Of a DNA stretch of 64,000 bases, positions 6,209-16,379 are shown piece by piece. The stretch is from CAVZYN01 sp963779515 (GTDB taxonomy: Bacteria > Pseudomonadota > Alphaproteobacteria > Rhizobiales > Hyphomicrobiaceae). Numbering within the stretch: the stretch's first letter is position 1; each line of letters begins with the position of its first letter. A program made the translations under genes and the position numbers. The notes under the pieces are model-generated. The model was not told the origin of the DNA. It did no database searches and saw only the letters and a list, made by a program, of their open reading frames with translations. The DNA is taken from contig CAVZYN010000001.1 of the NCBI GenBank assembly GCA_963779515.1, positions 620,001 through 684,000 of the forward strand, given 5' to 3'.

Positions 6209-8621
6209 TCAACTCCGCTGCCGGCCGCCATTGGCGTCGAACAGCGGCGTCGTGTGGATGCGGGCCGGGCGGCGTTTTTCGAAGATGTCGATCTCGAACG
6301 CCGCCCCGTCCTTGGCGAGGTCGGCGCGGACGTAGCCCATCGCCATGCTCTTGCCCGCCCAGTGCGCATAACCACCTGATGTGACTTGGCCGATGGCTTC
6401 GCCGTTGCGCAGGATCGAACTCGTAGCCAACGACATCGACATCCGTGTCGACGATTAATGGAACGAGCTTGCGAATGGGCGGCGTCGCGCGATCCTTCAA
6501 TGCCGCCGCACGGCCGATGAAGTCGCCCTTGTCGTAGGCGACAAACGTGTTGAGGCCCGACTCCATCGGCGTGTAGTCGGGGCGGAACTCGCGGAAGAAC
6601 GCGCCATAGGCTTTCTCTAGCCGCAACGACATCAGCGCACGATTGCCGAAGTGGCGAATGCCGAGTCCCTCGCTCGCCGCGATGATTTGCTCATAGAGCG
6701 ACAGCTGGTAGTCGGGCGTCACCCAAATCTCATAGCCGAGATCGCCGGTGTAGCTCGCGCGGATCACGGTGGCGGGCACCATGCCGACCGTAGTCTCGCG
6801 GACGGCGAAAAACTTGAACGCGGCGTTGGAGACGTCCTCGTGCACCAGCCGCTGCAGCAGCTCGCGCGACTTGGGGCCCGCGATCATGAAGCCCGTCAAT
6901 GTATGCGGCAGCGGCCGGATGCTGGTGCCCTTGGGCGGCGCGTGATCCTCGAACCAGCGCATGTGAAAAATCTCGGCGACGCCCGAGCCGATCATGAGAA
7001 AGCGCTCGGGGCCGAGACGCGCGAGCGAGAAATCGCCGATGATCTTGGCGCGCTCGTTCAGCATCGGTGCCAGCACCATGCGGCCCACTTTTGGCATTTT
7101 CGCCGCCAGAATACCGTCGAGCCAGGTTTCCGCGTCGGGGCCTGTGATCTCGTATTTGCCGAAGCCTGAGATCTCCATCAGGCCGACGGCATTGCGCACC
7201 GCCAAGCATTCCTCGCGCACGATTGGGAACGCATTTGAGCGCCGGTACGTTGGTTGCTCGATCGCCTCGGTGCCTTTCGGCGCATACCAGAGCGGCGCTT
7301 CTAGTCCGAAGTTGGCGCCGAACACCGCGCCTGCCGCCTTCAATCGATCATAGACTGGCGTGCGCCGATGCGGCCGGGCAGCGGTGAGCTCCTCGTTCGG
7401 GAACGCGATTCGAAACCGCCGCTTGTAGTTCTCGACGACCTTGGCGTTGGTGTAGGTGGGCGTCGCGTAGGCGCCGAAGCGGGCGACATCCATGGCGAAG
7501 ATATCGGCGCCAGGATCGTCCTCGACCATCCAGCGCGACAACGCGAGGCCGACGCCACCGCCTTGCGCGAAGCCCGCCATCACCGCGCACGCCGACCAAT
7601 AGTTGCGCAAGCCTCGTACTGGGCCAACGAGCGGATTGCCGTCGGGGGCAAATGTGAAGGGACCGTTGACGACCTTCTTGATTCCGGCGCGACCGATCGG
7701 CGGGAAATGCTTGAAGCCGATCTCCAGATGCGGCGCGAGCCGGTCCATGTCGTCGGGCAGCAGCTGCATCGAGAAATCCCACGGCGTCGTATGCGGCGAC
7801 CACACCCGGCAATCCTGCTCATAGGTGCCCATCAGCATGCCCTGACCTTCCTGGCGCATGTAGATCTCGCCCGAGTAGTCGGTGGTCGGCAGCACTTCGC
7901 GGCCGTGCGCGGTCACCTCGGGGATCGCATCGGTGACGATGTACATGTGCTCCATGGCGAGCACCGGCAACTCGATGCCAGCCATCCGGCCGACTTCGCG
8001 CGCCCACAGCCCACCCGCGTTGACGACGTGCTCTGCGATGATGTCGCCCTTGTTGGTGATGACGCGCCAGCCGCCGTCGGTGCGCGGCTCGAGCCCCGTC
8101 ACTTGTGTAAAGCGATGGACTTCGGCGCCCGCCTTGCGCGCTGCAATCGTGTAGGCCTGCGTGACGCCGTTCGGATCGACATGGCCGCCGTCGCGGCGCC
8201 AGATGCCGCCGATAAACTCGCGTTCGTCGAGCAGCGGATTGTGCTTCTTCGCCTCGCTCGGCGTGATGATCTCCATGTCGAGGCCAAGATAGCGGCCGCG
8301 GCTGAGCATGACGCGGAGATTGTCCATCACGTCCTCGTTCGCCGCCATCACGATCGAGCCGGTTGCGTGTATGCCGCAGGATTGGCCGGAGATTTCCTCG
8401 ATCTCGCGATAGAGATCGATCGTGTACTTCTGCAGCTTCGAGACGTTGGCGTCGCTGTTGTAGGTGTGCACGCTCGCCGCCGCATGCCAGGTGGAGCCGG
8501 AGGTCAGTTCATGCTTTTCCAGGAGCACCACGTCCGTCCAGCCGAGCTTGGTCAGGTGATACAGCACGCTCGCGCCGACGACGCCGCCACCGATCACCAC
8601 CACGCGTGCATGCGATTTCAT
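6209..8621 (-). pseudogene. Dimethylglycine/sarcosine dehydrogenase-type FAD oxidoreductase, one frameshift
   Basis: The product would oxidatively demethylate an N-methyl amine such as dimethylglycine or sarcosine, passing the one-carbon unit to folate. The N-terminus is an FAD Rossmann motif (VIGGGVVGAS), followed by STWHAA, whose His is the usual covalent FAD site, then the DAO domain (to about 365), an FAO_M region and a GCV_T folate domain (from about 430). The frame is lost after VDVVGYE near 6427-6430; one extra base there restores a normal C-terminus (SILRNGEAIGQVTSGGY) ending at the TGA at 6209-6211, giving about 803 residues. The start at 8621 follows GGGAGACGG. It may be sequence error rather than decay. 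Confidence 0.82.
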
Positions 8622-8826
8622 AAACCGTCTCCCGAAATCCCTATCCGCCCTCGCGCACAGGCAGGCGAGAGCGCGGAAGTTGATCACAGCGGCGTCCCGT
8701 TGCCACGCCAAAAAAATTGGGCCACGCAGGGCATTGCCCTCCAAGACCATCGCTGCCATCGTCTGCCCACAAACGGCGGCTTAAACCGTAAAACACGCTG
8801 TTCATGAGCTGTTCTGGAGGTTCTCT

Positions 8827-9675
8827 ATGACGTTTTTCGCCAACGCGCGCAAAAAGACGCCCACCACAAAAGCGCTCGTCGCCATGCTCGCCCTCGTGGC
8901 ATCGTCCGCCAGCGTGCACGCTCAGGCGTGTGGCAACGACGGCGCGGGCTTCAATGCCTGGCTTGGTCAGTACAAGCAGAAGGTCGCCGCGCAAGGCATC
9001 ACGCCGCGCGGTCTCTCCGCGCTCGACGGCATCACCTACGATCCCAACATCATTCGTCTCGATCGGGGGCAGAAGTCCTTCAAGCTGTCGTTCGAGCAGT
9101 TCTATGCCCGGCGCGCCGGGCCTGGATTGATCAATCGCGGCAAGTCCCTGATGCAAACGCACGCGGGCACACTGTCCCGGATTGAAAAGCAGTATGGCGT
9201 GCCAGCGGCTGTCCTCATCTCGATTTGGGGCCTTGAGACCAATTACGGGTCCGACGGCGGCGGCGGTAAGTCCATCGTCCGTTCGATCGCAACGCTCGCC
9301 TATGACTGCCGCCGCACCGACTTTTTCCAGAATGAGCTGATCAGCGCGCTCCGCATCATCGATCGCGGTGATATGTCGAACGCGCAGATGGTCGGCGGCT
9401 GGGCCGGCGAGATCGGGCAGGTCCAGTTCCTGCCGTCGTCGTACTTCAAATACGCCGTGGATTATGACGGCGATGGCCGCCGCGATCTCGTGCGCAGCGT
9501 CCCCGACATGCTGGCCTCGACGGCGAACTTTCTGAAGTCCAAGGGCGGCTGGCAGGCCGGCCAGCCCTGGCAGCCCGGTAGCGCCAACTACAATGCGTTG
9601 ACCGAGTGGAACAAGGCCGAGGTCTATGCCCGGACGATCGCAGTGATGGCGGAGAAGATGGCTGGCCGAAGCTGA
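8827..9675 (+). CDS. Lytic murein transglycosylase, MltB/SLT_2 type
   Basis: A 282-residue periplasmic enzyme that cleaves the MurNAc-GlcNAc bond with anhydro-product formation. A signal peptide covers about residues 1-33 (cut near VHA-QA). The SLT_2 domain shows the catalytic Glu in SIWGLETNYG (E137), the AGEIGQVQFLPSSY motif and a DYDGDGRRD segment typical of MltB-family proteins. The gene is divergent from the upstream oxidoreductase. TTCTGGAGGTTCTCT gives a strong ribosome binding site. A hairpin follows the stop codon. Confidence 0.92.
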   Translation: MTFFANARKKTPTTKALVAMLALVASSASVHAQACGNDGAGFNAWLGQYKQKVAAQGITPRGLSALDGITYDPNIIRLDRGQKSFKLSFEQFYARRAGPGLINRGKSLMQTHAGTLSRIEKQYGVPAAVLISIWGLETNYGSDGGGGKSIVRSIATLAYDCRRTDFFQNELISALRIIDRGDMSNAQMVGGWAGEIGQVQFLPSSYFKYAVDYDGDGRRDLVRSVPDMLASTANFLKSKGGWQAGQPWQPGSANYNALTEWNKAEVYARTIAVMAEKMAGRS

Positions 9676-9687
9676 AATGTTGATGAG

Positions 9688-9722
9688 ATCATGCCGGCGC
9701 CCGTTAAGGATCCCGGCATGAT
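9688..9722 (+). terminator. Hairpin after transglycosylase gene
   Basis: ATCATGCCGG (9688-9697) pairs perfectly with CCGGCATGAT (9713-9722) around a 15-nt loop, 12 bases after the stop codon. It is followed by TTGTGCTT, a poor T tract, so termination is plausible but may be inefficient. Confidence 0.55.
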
Positions 9723-9731
9723 TTGTGCTTC

Positions 9732-9772
9732 CCCAGTGCTGCGCGCACGGACCTTCGGCGCGCACCACTGGG
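9732..9772 (+). promoter_or_regulatory. Inverted repeat just upstream of SUMF1 gene start
   Basis: CCCAGTG-CT-GCGCGC (9732-9746) pairs with GCGCGC-AC-CACTGGG (9758-9772) around an 11-nt loop, with a 2x2 internal mismatch. The 3' arm contains the GGG that would serve as the ribosome binding site of ATG 9780, so the structure could limit translation. No measured evidence. Confidence 0.4.
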
Positions 9773-9779
9773 AACGCAC

Positions 9780-10967
9780 ATGCAACTTTCCGATTTCTCC
9801 GAGATTTCCGAACCGCAGATCGCCATCGCCCTGTTCGTCATTTCGGCATTGGCGATGCTTTCGCTCGATGCCTACTGGATCAGGCACTATCGCCGGGTCT
9901 TGGCGTGCGTCACGATTCTTCTGATCGCGGTGGCGAACTACCTATTGGTGCGCAATCCGCCGAAGATGGCGGATTGGTCATTCGAGCCGGTTGTCGAGCA
10001 GCAGAGCTCCAATGGCGGCGGACGCCGCCGGGTCTTCAAACGAGAGGGCGAAGGCGGCGGAGGGGGGCGCGAGGCCAATGGCACCGGTGGTCCACAGCTC
10101 GCGCTGGGTGGCAAAGGCACCGGCCGCGCCGGCGAGCTTCCCGAGGAGGAAGAGATCGCGCTGCCGCCGCGCCGCTTTACGTGGCCGAAAATTTTCCGCA
10201 AGACCGTCGCGCGCAAGCCGTTGCCGCCGCCGTTCCAGGATTGCGCCGAGTGTCCCGAAATGGTTGTGCTGCCGGAAGGGTTCTACATGCCGCCACGCAC
10301 GGGGCAGGTGAAAGTCGAGAATGGATTTCCAGACGAGCAGAGGCCCATTCGCTTCGAGCAGCCGTTCGCAATCGCTCGCAGTGAAATCACGCTTGCGCAA
10401 TATCGGACGTTTGCGACGGAGACGAAGCGGCCGGCGGCGCCGTGCGACGAGGTGGCCCTTCGGACTTGGATCAATCCGGGCTTTACGCAAAATGCCGATC
10501 ACCCGGTGGTATGCATCACGCCGCTCGATGCGGACGCCTATGCGGTGTGGCTCGGTGCCAGGACGCAGCGCGTCTATCGCGTCGCCTCGGAAACGGAATG
10601 GGGTTACGCGGGTGAAAGGGTTGGCGAACTGAAGCGCGTGGCGAGTGCCGCGCGGGCTGTCGCGCCAGCGGGAACGCGATCGACGGCAATCGAAGCCGAC
10701 AGTGAGATCGAGGTTACAGGGATCGACGGCAATGCCGCAGAAATCGTCGCCGATTGCTGGCGCACGACGCTCGATCGCACGCCGACGGACGGGCGTCCGC
10801 ATGTCTATCAACACTATTGCGATGCCCGCGTCGTCAAGGGTGGCGGCTGGCGCGACGGCGACAATGAAACGAACACCAGTTTGCGGCGTCCGCTTGGTCC
10901 AAAGAGCGCGAGTTCCAGCGTCAGTTTCCGGGTAACCGCGCGAGCAGAGCTGACACGGCAGGACTGA
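9780..10967 (+). CDS. Membrane-anchored SUMF1/FGE-sulfatase-domain protein
   Basis: A 395-residue protein. Two hydrophobic helices near the N-terminus (about 13-30 and 40-55) anchor it, then comes a Gly/Glu-rich linker (about 75-125) and a C-terminal SUMF1 domain with FAIARSEITLAQYRTF, AYAVWLGARTQRVYRVASETEWGYA and RVVKGGGWRDGD. The domain is the C-type-lectin-like fold shared with formylglycine-generating enzyme. The active-site cysteines of true FGEs cannot be placed, so a structural or binding role is more likely than sulfatase activation. ATG 9780 is preferred over the TTG at 9723, which would put a hydrophilic, Arg-rich stretch before the anchor. Confidence 0.82.
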   Translation: MQLSDFSEISEPQIAIALFVISALAMLSLDAYWIRHYRRVLACVTILLIAVANYLLVRNPPKMADWSFEPVVEQQSSNGGGRRRVFKREGEGGGGGREANGTGGPQLALGGKGTGRAGELPEEEEIALPPRRFTWPKIFRKTVARKPLPPPFQDCAECPEMVVLPEGFYMPPRTGQVKVENGFPDEQRPIRFEQPFAIARSEITLAQYRTFATETKRPAAPCDEVALRTWINPGFTQNADHPVVCITPLDADAYAVWLGARTQRVYRVASETEWGYAGERVGELKRVASAARAVAPAGTRSTAIEADSEIEVTGIDGNAAEIVADCWRTTLDRTPTDGRPHVYQHYCDARVVKGGGWRDGDNETNTSLRRPLGPKSASSSVSFRVTARAELTRQD

Positions 10968-11061
10968 AATCTGCCGCGTCAATCCAAGTCAAACCGCCGG
11001 CGCCCGGCTGTCCTGCGCTGGGGCACCCCTCCATCTCTGACCCTCAGCATGCAAATTGGCC

Positions 11062-11095
11062 ATTGAGCGCTGGCCCGCAAGGGCGTACGCTCAAT
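11062..11095 (+). promoter_or_regulatory. Leader hairpin with GCAA tetraloop
   Basis: ATTGAGCG (11062-11069) pairs with CGCTCAAT (11088-11095). Inside it, GCCC-GCAA-GGGC forms a capped stem with a GNRA-type loop, separated by a 3x3 internal loop. It lies 41 bases upstream of the small secreted protein's ATG, so it is probably in its 5' UTR or spans its promoter. Confidence 0.4.
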
Positions 11096-11136
11096 CCATT
11101 GCACGAGACGTCAGCCAATATTTTTTGGAGATGGAC

Positions 11137-11514
11137 ATGAGAGTTGCGGGACTACTCACCTTCATTTTGACCGTTGCGGCCTCCGGGACGGCCGAGGCGC
11201 AATACCAGGCAAACTCCTCCAGCGGCACGATGAACTTCAACAATCCCCAGTCGGCCCTGGTGCAGACGATGATCAACAAGCCCTATAGGCCGAGCGGCGG
11301 GTCGGGCGAATCCTCCGGGCCGTCGCCGAACGCGGGATACGCGCCGTATCGAGCACCCTCGAATGCGAGCGCAAATCCAGCAATGGGCAACGCCGTGCAG
11401 CGTGTCCAAGCTGCGCGCCGCAGTAAGTCCAGGGATGTCATCAAGGGCGTTGCCGCAGGCGTCGCGGCGGGTGCGGCCGTCGGCATCGTCGGCCAAGTGC
11501 TCTCCGGCCGCTAA
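11137..11514 (+). CDS. Small secreted protein with Gly/Ala-rich C-terminal helix
   Basis: A 125-residue exported protein. A signal peptide (MRVAGLLTFILTVAASGTAEA) is followed by a low-complexity Ser/Asn/Pro/Gly region and a C-terminal segment (GVAAGVAAGAAVGIVGQVL) that looks like a glycine-zipper membrane or oligomerisation helix. GGAG at 11127-11130 is six bases before ATG 11137, favouring that start over ATG 11131. I do not recognise a family. Its 3' end converges with the cyclic-nucleotide-binding gene 28 bases away. Confidence 0.75.
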   Translation: MRVAGLLTFILTVAASGTAEAQYQANSSSGTMNFNNPQSALVQTMINKPYRPSGGSGESSGPSPNAGYAPYRAPSNASANPAMGNAVQRVQAARRSKSRDVIKGVAAGVAAGAAVGIVGQVLSGR

Positions 11515-11542
11515 GCGCGCGCGCCGGCACTTTCCGCTCTCA

Positions 11543-12193
11543 TCAGGCGTTGGCCACTTTCTCCGCCATGTCCGCGTTGAGCAAAGCCGCGAGCGCGTTC
11601 TTCAGGCTCTCGTCTTTTACAAGCGCGGCTTGCAAGGCGCCACGTGGCCAAGACATATACAGCGCGCCCGGCGCAACGCTGACCGTTGCGGTGGCAGGCT
11701 TGTCGCGCAAGAACGCGAGTTCGCCGATGAACACTGCCGGTCCGGAGGTGATGGTGCGCTCGCCTTTGCCGATCGCGACCTTGCCTTCCAGAACATAATG
11801 CAGGCGACCGACGGGTTGGCCTGCCTCGGTCAAAGTGTCGGTGCCGGCCGATCGCGTCCACGTGCCGATCTTCAACAGAGCGCGGAAGTGTTTGGGCGAG
11901 AGCCCCCGGAGATTGCGGAACATCGCCAGTTCGTCATCGGTGAACCGTGAGAGCCGGCTGTCGCGCAGAATGATGCCAATCATCACAACGTTGACCAGCA
12001 CGGTGAGCACATTCCAATAGATCGCATTCCAGAGCGGTTGGTCCGTGCCCCCGAGGTAGTAGGCGCTGTAAGTGACGTCGCCGGCGATGGCGAGCGCGCG
12101 CAGCACGATCTGGTCGCGAAACAAAAAGCAAACGAGATAGAGCAGGGCCCCGATATGCACGAGATAGGGGGCCGCCTCTTTGGTCATCGACAT
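11543..12193 (-). CDS. Membrane protein with cyclic-nucleotide-binding (Popeye/CRP-like) domain
   Basis: The 216-residue protein has three N-terminal hydrophobic helices (about 10-27, 30-48, 58-78), a layout like Popeye-domain proteins. A cNMP-binding-like beta roll follows (about 105-200), with VGRLHYVLEGKVAIGKGERTI and GPAVFIGELAFL marking the phosphate-binding cassette region. It lacks a helix-turn-helix, so it is not a transcription factor. It may couple nucleotide sensing to the membrane. It is convergent with the preceding gene and divergent from carB, with 183 bp of intergenic DNA. Confidence 0.82.
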   Translation of the reverse strand: MSMTKEAAPYLVHIGALLYLVCFLFRDQIVLRALAIAGDVTYSAYYLGGTDQPLWNAIYWNVLTVLVNVVMIGIILRDSRLSRFTDDELAMFRNLRGLSPKHFRALLKIGTWTRSAGTDTLTEAGQPVGRLHYVLEGKVAIGKGERTITSGPAVFIGELAFLRDKPATATVSVAPGALYMSWPRGALQAALVKDESLKNALAALLNADMAEKVANA

Positions 12194-12265
12194 GGATGTT
12201 CCTCAGGACGCGCACGGACGACCGAGTGAAGCCGATTTTCCAAAAGATACCAAGAGGCAAGGCTG

Positions 12266-12279
12266 GCTGACGCGTCAGC
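12266..12279. promoter_or_regulatory. Perfect 14-bp palindrome upstream of carB
   Basis: GCTGACGCGTCAGC is self-complementary. It sits 97 bases before the carB start and 72 bases before the divergent membrane-protein start, where an operator could act on either gene. No regulator is identified. Confidence 0.35.
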
Positions 12280-12376
12280 AACGTGCCGCCGCACAGCGGC
12301 CGGCGGTAGCGGCCTCCCCGCGCATCGAATTTCGCCTATAGTCGAATCTGTTGCGGTGCACTATGAGGGTGTTTTA

Positions 12377-15300
12377 ATGCCCAAACGCACAGACATTCGA
12401 TCAATTTTGATCATCGGCGCCGGCCCGATCGTTATCGGACAAGCGTGCGAATTCGATTATTCCGGCACCCAAGCCTGCAAGGCCCTCAAGGCCGAGGGCT
12501 ACCGGATCATTCTCGTCAACTCCAACCCAGCCACGATCATGACCGATCCGGAGCTGGCGGATGCCACCTACATCGAGCCGATCACGCCCGAGATCGTGGC
12601 GAAGATCATCGAGAAGGAAAAGCCGGACGCGCTGTTGCCCACCATGGGCGGACAGACTGCGCTCAACACGGCGTTGGCGCTGCACAAGTCTGGGTTCCTC
12701 GGCAAGCACAACGTCGAGATGATCGGCGCCAAAGCCGAGGCGATCGACAAAGCCGAGGATCGGCAGTTGTTCCGCGAGGCGATGCGCGAGATCGGCCTTG
12801 AGACGCCGAAGTCGATGCTGGCGCACAATCGCCAGGAGGCGGCAGCGGCCTTGGATCATGTCGGCCTCCCGACCATCATCCGGCCCTCGTTCACGATGGG
12901 TGGCACCGGCGGCGGCATCGCCTACAACAAGGAAGAATTCTTCGAGATCATCGAGCGCGGCCTTGCCGCCTCGCCGACGAGCCAAGTGCTGATCGAGGAA
13001 AGCGTCCTCGGCTGGAAAGAATTCGAGATGGAAGTTGTCCGCGACACCGCGGACAACTGCATCATCATCTGCTCGATCGAGAACATCGATCCGATGGGCG
13101 TGCATACGGGCGACAGCATCACCGTCGCCCCCGCGCTGACGCTGACGGACAAAGAATACCAGATCATGCGCAACGCCTCGATCAAGGTGCTGCGCGAGAT
13201 CGGCGTCGAGACCGGCGGGTCGAACGTGCAGTTCGCGGTCAATCCGGCCGATGGGCGTCTTGTCGTCATTGAAATGAACCCACGCGTGTCGCGCTCTTCG
13301 GCGCTGGCGTCGAAAGCCACGGGTTTCCCGATCGCCAAGGTCGCGGCCAAGCTTGCGGTCGGCTACACGCTCGATGAAGTGAAAAACGACATTACTGGTG
13401 GCGCGACGCCGGCCTCGTTCGAGCCGACGATCGACTATGTGGTCACCAAAATTCCGCGCTTCGCGTTCGAGAAATTCCCAGGCGCCGATCAGACGTTGAC
13501 GACCTCCATGAAATCCGTCGGCGAGGTGATGGCGATCGGCCGCACCTTCCACGAAAGCCTGCAAAAGGCGCTGCGTGGCCTCGAAACGGGGCTATCCGGC
13601 CTCGACGATATTGCCTTCGCCGGTCTCGGTCAGGGCGACGACAAGAACGTCATTCGCTCGGAGCTTGGCCGGCCAACGCCGGATCGGCTGCTGAAGGTCG
13701 CGCAGGCCATGCGCCTCGGTGTGCCGCACGACGAGATCCACGCCTACTGCAAGATCGATCCGTGGTTCTTGTCGCGGCTGCAGGAAATCATCGACATGGA
13801 AGCCCGCGTCATCGCGCATGGGCTTCCGAAGTCCGCCGACCAGCTGCGCGCGTTGAAGACCATGGGGTTCTCGGACGCGCGTCTGGCCAAGCTCGCGAAG
13901 TCCACCGAGGCCGAGGTGCGCAAGCGCCGTCGCGCGGAAGGCGTGGTCCCTGTCTTCAAGCGCATCGACACCTGCGCCGCCGAGTTCGCGGCGCCAACGG
14001 CGTACATGTATTCGACGTATGAGCGCGGCCTCACCGGCGCGCCTGAGGACGAAGCCCGGCCGAGCGACAAAAATAAAATCGTCATTCTCGGTGGCGGACC
14101 CAATCGCATCGGCCAGGGTATCGAGTTCGACTATTGCTGTTGCCACGCCTGTTTCGCACTCTCGGCGGCGGGCTATGAGACGATCATGATCAACTGCAAT
14201 CCAGAAACCGTCTCGACGGATTACGACACGTCGGACCGCCTCTATTTCGAGCCGTTGACGGCGGAAGACGTTCTGGAAGTACTCCGCGTCGAGCAGTCCA
14301 AAGGCACCCTGAAGGGCGTGATCGTGCAGTTTGGCGGCCAGACGCCGCTGAAGCTCGCAGCGGCGCTGGAGGATGCGGGGATTCCGATCCTCGGCACCTC
14401 GCCCGACGCCATCGATCTCGCTGAGGACCGCGACCGGTTCAAGGCGCTGATCGACAAGCTTGGTCTCAAGCAACCCGACAGCGGCATCGCGCGAACCCCG
14501 TCCGAGGCGCGCGCAATCGCCGATAAGCTCGGTTATCCTGTCGTCATTCGCCCGTCCTACGTGCTCGGCGGCCGTGGCATGGAGATCGTGTCCGATGGCG
14601 CCGAGATCGATCGCTACATCGCGCGGCTGTCTGCCACGCTGGATCGGCCGTCGGAACTCATCGTCTCCGCCAAACGGCCACTACTGATCGACCGCTATCT
14701 GATGGGCGCCGTCGAGGTGGACGTCGACTGCCTCTGCGATGGCAAGGACACGTTCATCGCTGGCATCATGGAGCATATTGAAGAAGCCGGCATTCATTCG
14801 GGCGACAGCGCCTGCTCGCTGCCGGTGCATTCACTCGACAGCTCGATTGTCGTGCGTCTCGAGAAGCAGACGCGCGACCTCGCGCTCGCGCTCAAGGTTG
14901 TCGGTCTGATGAACGTGCAGTACGCCATCAAGGATCGCCAGATCTACATTCTCGAAGTGAACCCGCGCGCCTCGCGCACCGTTCCCTTCGTCGCCAAGGT
15001 GATCGGCAAGCCGGTTGCAGGCATCGCCTCGCGCATCATGGCCGGCGAGCCGCTCGCAAGTTTCAAACTGAAGTCCGAGAAGCTGGGTCACGTCGCGGTC
15101 AAGGAGGCGGTTTTCCCCTTCGCCCGCTTCCTCGGCGTCGACCCGATCCTCGGCCCCGAAATGAAATCGACGGGCGAAGTGATGGGGATCGACCGCACGT
15201 ACGCGATGGCGTTCGCCAAGAGCCAGATCGGTTCCGGCACGGAACTGCCGCTGACGGGCTCGGTCTTCGTTTCGCTCCGTCAGGGAGACAAGGATGAGAT

Positions 15301-15658
15301 CCTCGGCGCCGTCCGCGACCTCGCCGACATGGGTTTCAAGATCCTGGCGACGCGCGGCACCAAGCGGCATTTTGAGGCCCATGGCATTGTCACCGAGCAG
15401 GTCAACAAGGTGCTTGAAGGCCGGCCGCACATCGTCGATCTGATGAAGAACGGCGACGTCCACCTCGTCTTCAACACCACCGAAGGAGCCAAGGCGTTAT
15501 CCGACTCCAAGGATATCCGCCGGACGGCCTTGATGAACAAGATTCCGTACTATACAACCTTGGCAGGTGCGCTGGCGGCGACAGAGGCTATCAAGGCCCT
15601 GAAAGCCGGCAGTCTCCAGGTCGCCCCCTTGCAAAGCTACCTCGGACGCACAAACTGA
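12377..15658 (+). CDS. carB: Carbamoyl phosphate synthase, large subunit
   Basis: At 1093 residues this is full length. CarB makes carbamoyl phosphate from bicarbonate, ammonia (delivered by CarA) and two ATP for arginine and pyrimidine synthesis. Both ATP-grasp halves are visible, with paired motifs: IGAGPIVIGQACEFDYSGTQA in the first and LGGGPNRIGQGIEFDYCCCHA in the second, RPSFTMGGTGGGIAY and RPSYVLGGRGMEIV, and the C-terminal MGS-like allosteric domain from about 950. It starts at ATG 12377; the upstream ATG at 12356 has no better support. carA is not in the window. greA follows 106 bases downstream. Confidence 0.98.
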   Translation: MPKRTDIRSILIIGAGPIVIGQACEFDYSGTQACKALKAEGYRIILVNSNPATIMTDPELADATYIEPITPEIVAKIIEKEKPDALLPTMGGQTALNTALALHKSGFLGKHNVEMIGAKAEAIDKAEDRQLFREAMREIGLETPKSMLAHNRQEAAAALDHVGLPTIIRPSFTMGGTGGGIAYNKEEFFEIIERGLAASPTSQVLIEESVLGWKEFEMEVVRDTADNCIIICSIENIDPMGVHTGDSITVAPALTLTDKEYQIMRNASIKVLREIGVETGGSNVQFAVNPADGRLVVIEMNPRVSRSSALASKATGFPIAKVAAKLAVGYTLDEVKNDITGGATPASFEPTIDYVVTKIPRFAFEKFPGADQTLTTSMKSVGEVMAIGRTFHESLQKALRGLETGLSGLDDIAFAGLGQGDDKNVIRSELGRPTPDRLLKVAQAMRLGVPHDEIHAYCKIDPWFLSRLQEIIDMEARVIAHGLPKSADQLRALKTMGFSDARLAKLAKSTEAEVRKRRRAEGVVPVFKRIDTCAAEFAAPTAYMYSTYERGLTGAPEDEARPSDKNKIVILGGGPNRIGQGIEFDYCCCHACFALSAAGYETIMINCNPETVSTDYDTSDRLYFEPLTAEDVLEVLRVEQSKGTLKGVIVQFGGQTPLKLAAALEDAGIPILGTSPDAIDLAEDRDRFKALIDKLGLKQPDSGIARTPSEARAIADKLGYPVVIRPSYVLGGRGMEIVSDGAEIDRYIARLSATLDRPSELIVSAKRPLLIDRYLMGAVEVDVDCLCDGKDTFIAGIMEHIEEAGIHSGDSACSLPVHSLDSSIVVRLEKQTRDLALALKVVGLMNVQYAIKDRQIYILEVNPRASRTVPFVAKVIGKPVAGIASRIMAGEPLASFKLKSEKLGHVAVKEAVFPFARFLGVDPILGPEMKSTGEVMGIDRTYAMAFAKSQIGSGTELPLTGSVFVSLRQGDKDEILGAVRDLADMGFKILATRGTKRHFEAHGIVTEQVNKVLEGRPHIVDLMKNGDVHLVFNTTEGAKALSDSKDIRRTALMNKIPYYTTLAGALAATEAIKALKAGSLQVAPLQSYLGRTN

Positions 15659-15764
15659 GGACAGCGGCTGGGCCGAGGGATCGGAGATCTGGCCAAACCC
15701 CATAACCTGAGTGAGACTTGATTCGTTGGCTCCGGCTTGAACTGGAGCTGCGGGAGATATTGAA

Positions 15765-16244
15765 ATGACGATGGAACGGGTCCCAATGACCGTGGAGGGG
15801 TTCGCCAAGCTCGAGGTCGAGCTGCAGCGCCTCCGTGCCGAAGAGCGTCCGCGCATCATTGCGCAGATCTCGGAGGCGCGCGCGCATGGCGATCTCTCCG
15901 AAAATGCCGAATACCACGCCGCCAAGGAAGCCCAAGGCCTCAACGAGGCCCGAGTCGCCGATTTGGAGGACAAGCTGTCGCGCGCCGATGTGATCGATCC
16001 CACGAAGCTTTCCGGCACGGTGGTGAAGTTCGGCGCGACCTTGACCCTGACAGACGAGGATTCCGGCGACAAGGTCAAATACAAGATCGTCGGCGATCTC
16101 GAGGCGAACGTTCGCGAGGGCCGGATCTCGATCTCTTCCCCGATCGCCCGCGCGCTGATCGGCAAGAGCAAAGGTGACAGTTGCGAAGTGACGACGCCGA
16201 AAGGCTCCAAATCCTATGAGATCCTGAAGATCGAGTGGAAGTGA
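15765..16244 (+). CDS. greA: Transcription elongation factor GreA
   Basis: The 159-residue protein matches GreA over its full length. An N-terminal antiparallel coiled coil (about 8-80) carries the tip acidic residues within HGDLSENAEYHAAKEAQ, and the C-terminal FKBP-like domain ends RALIGKSKGDSCEVTTPKG. It rescues backtracked RNA polymerase by stimulating transcript cleavage. GGGAGATATTGAA precedes ATG 15765. The carB-greA order is common in alphaproteobacteria. A clear intrinsic terminator follows. Confidence 0.98.
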   Translation: MTMERVPMTVEGFAKLEVELQRLRAEERPRIIAQISEARAHGDLSENAEYHAAKEAQGLNEARVADLEDKLSRADVIDPTKLSGTVVKFGATLTLTDEDSGDKVKYKIVGDLEANVREGRISISSPIARALIGKSKGDSCEVTTPKGSKSYEILKIEWK

Positions 16245-16275
16245 TGCCGCTTCTTCAAATTGGTTAGACCGCGAG

Positions 16276-16303
16276 CCCGCCCGTCATCGATGGGCGGGTT
16301 TTT
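16276..16303 (+). terminator. Rho-independent terminator of greA
   Basis: CCCGCCC (16276-16282) pairs with GGGCGGG (16292-16298) around a 9-nt loop and is followed by TTTTT. Confidence 0.85.
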
Positions 16304-16379
16304 GCTTTGGGCGACCCCATCCACCCTAGCGCCCGGCTCGAGCCTTGGCTAAGTTCGTGGCTCGGAACCGGGGCTGCGC

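Noticed and set aside
7368..8807. 479-codon open frame on the plus strand opposite the FAD oxidoreductase
   Set aside because: It is a shadow of a recognised gene; no family motif and biased composition.
9780..10967. True formylglycine-generating enzyme
   Set aside because: The active-site cysteines cannot be identified, and no sulfatase gene lies nearby.
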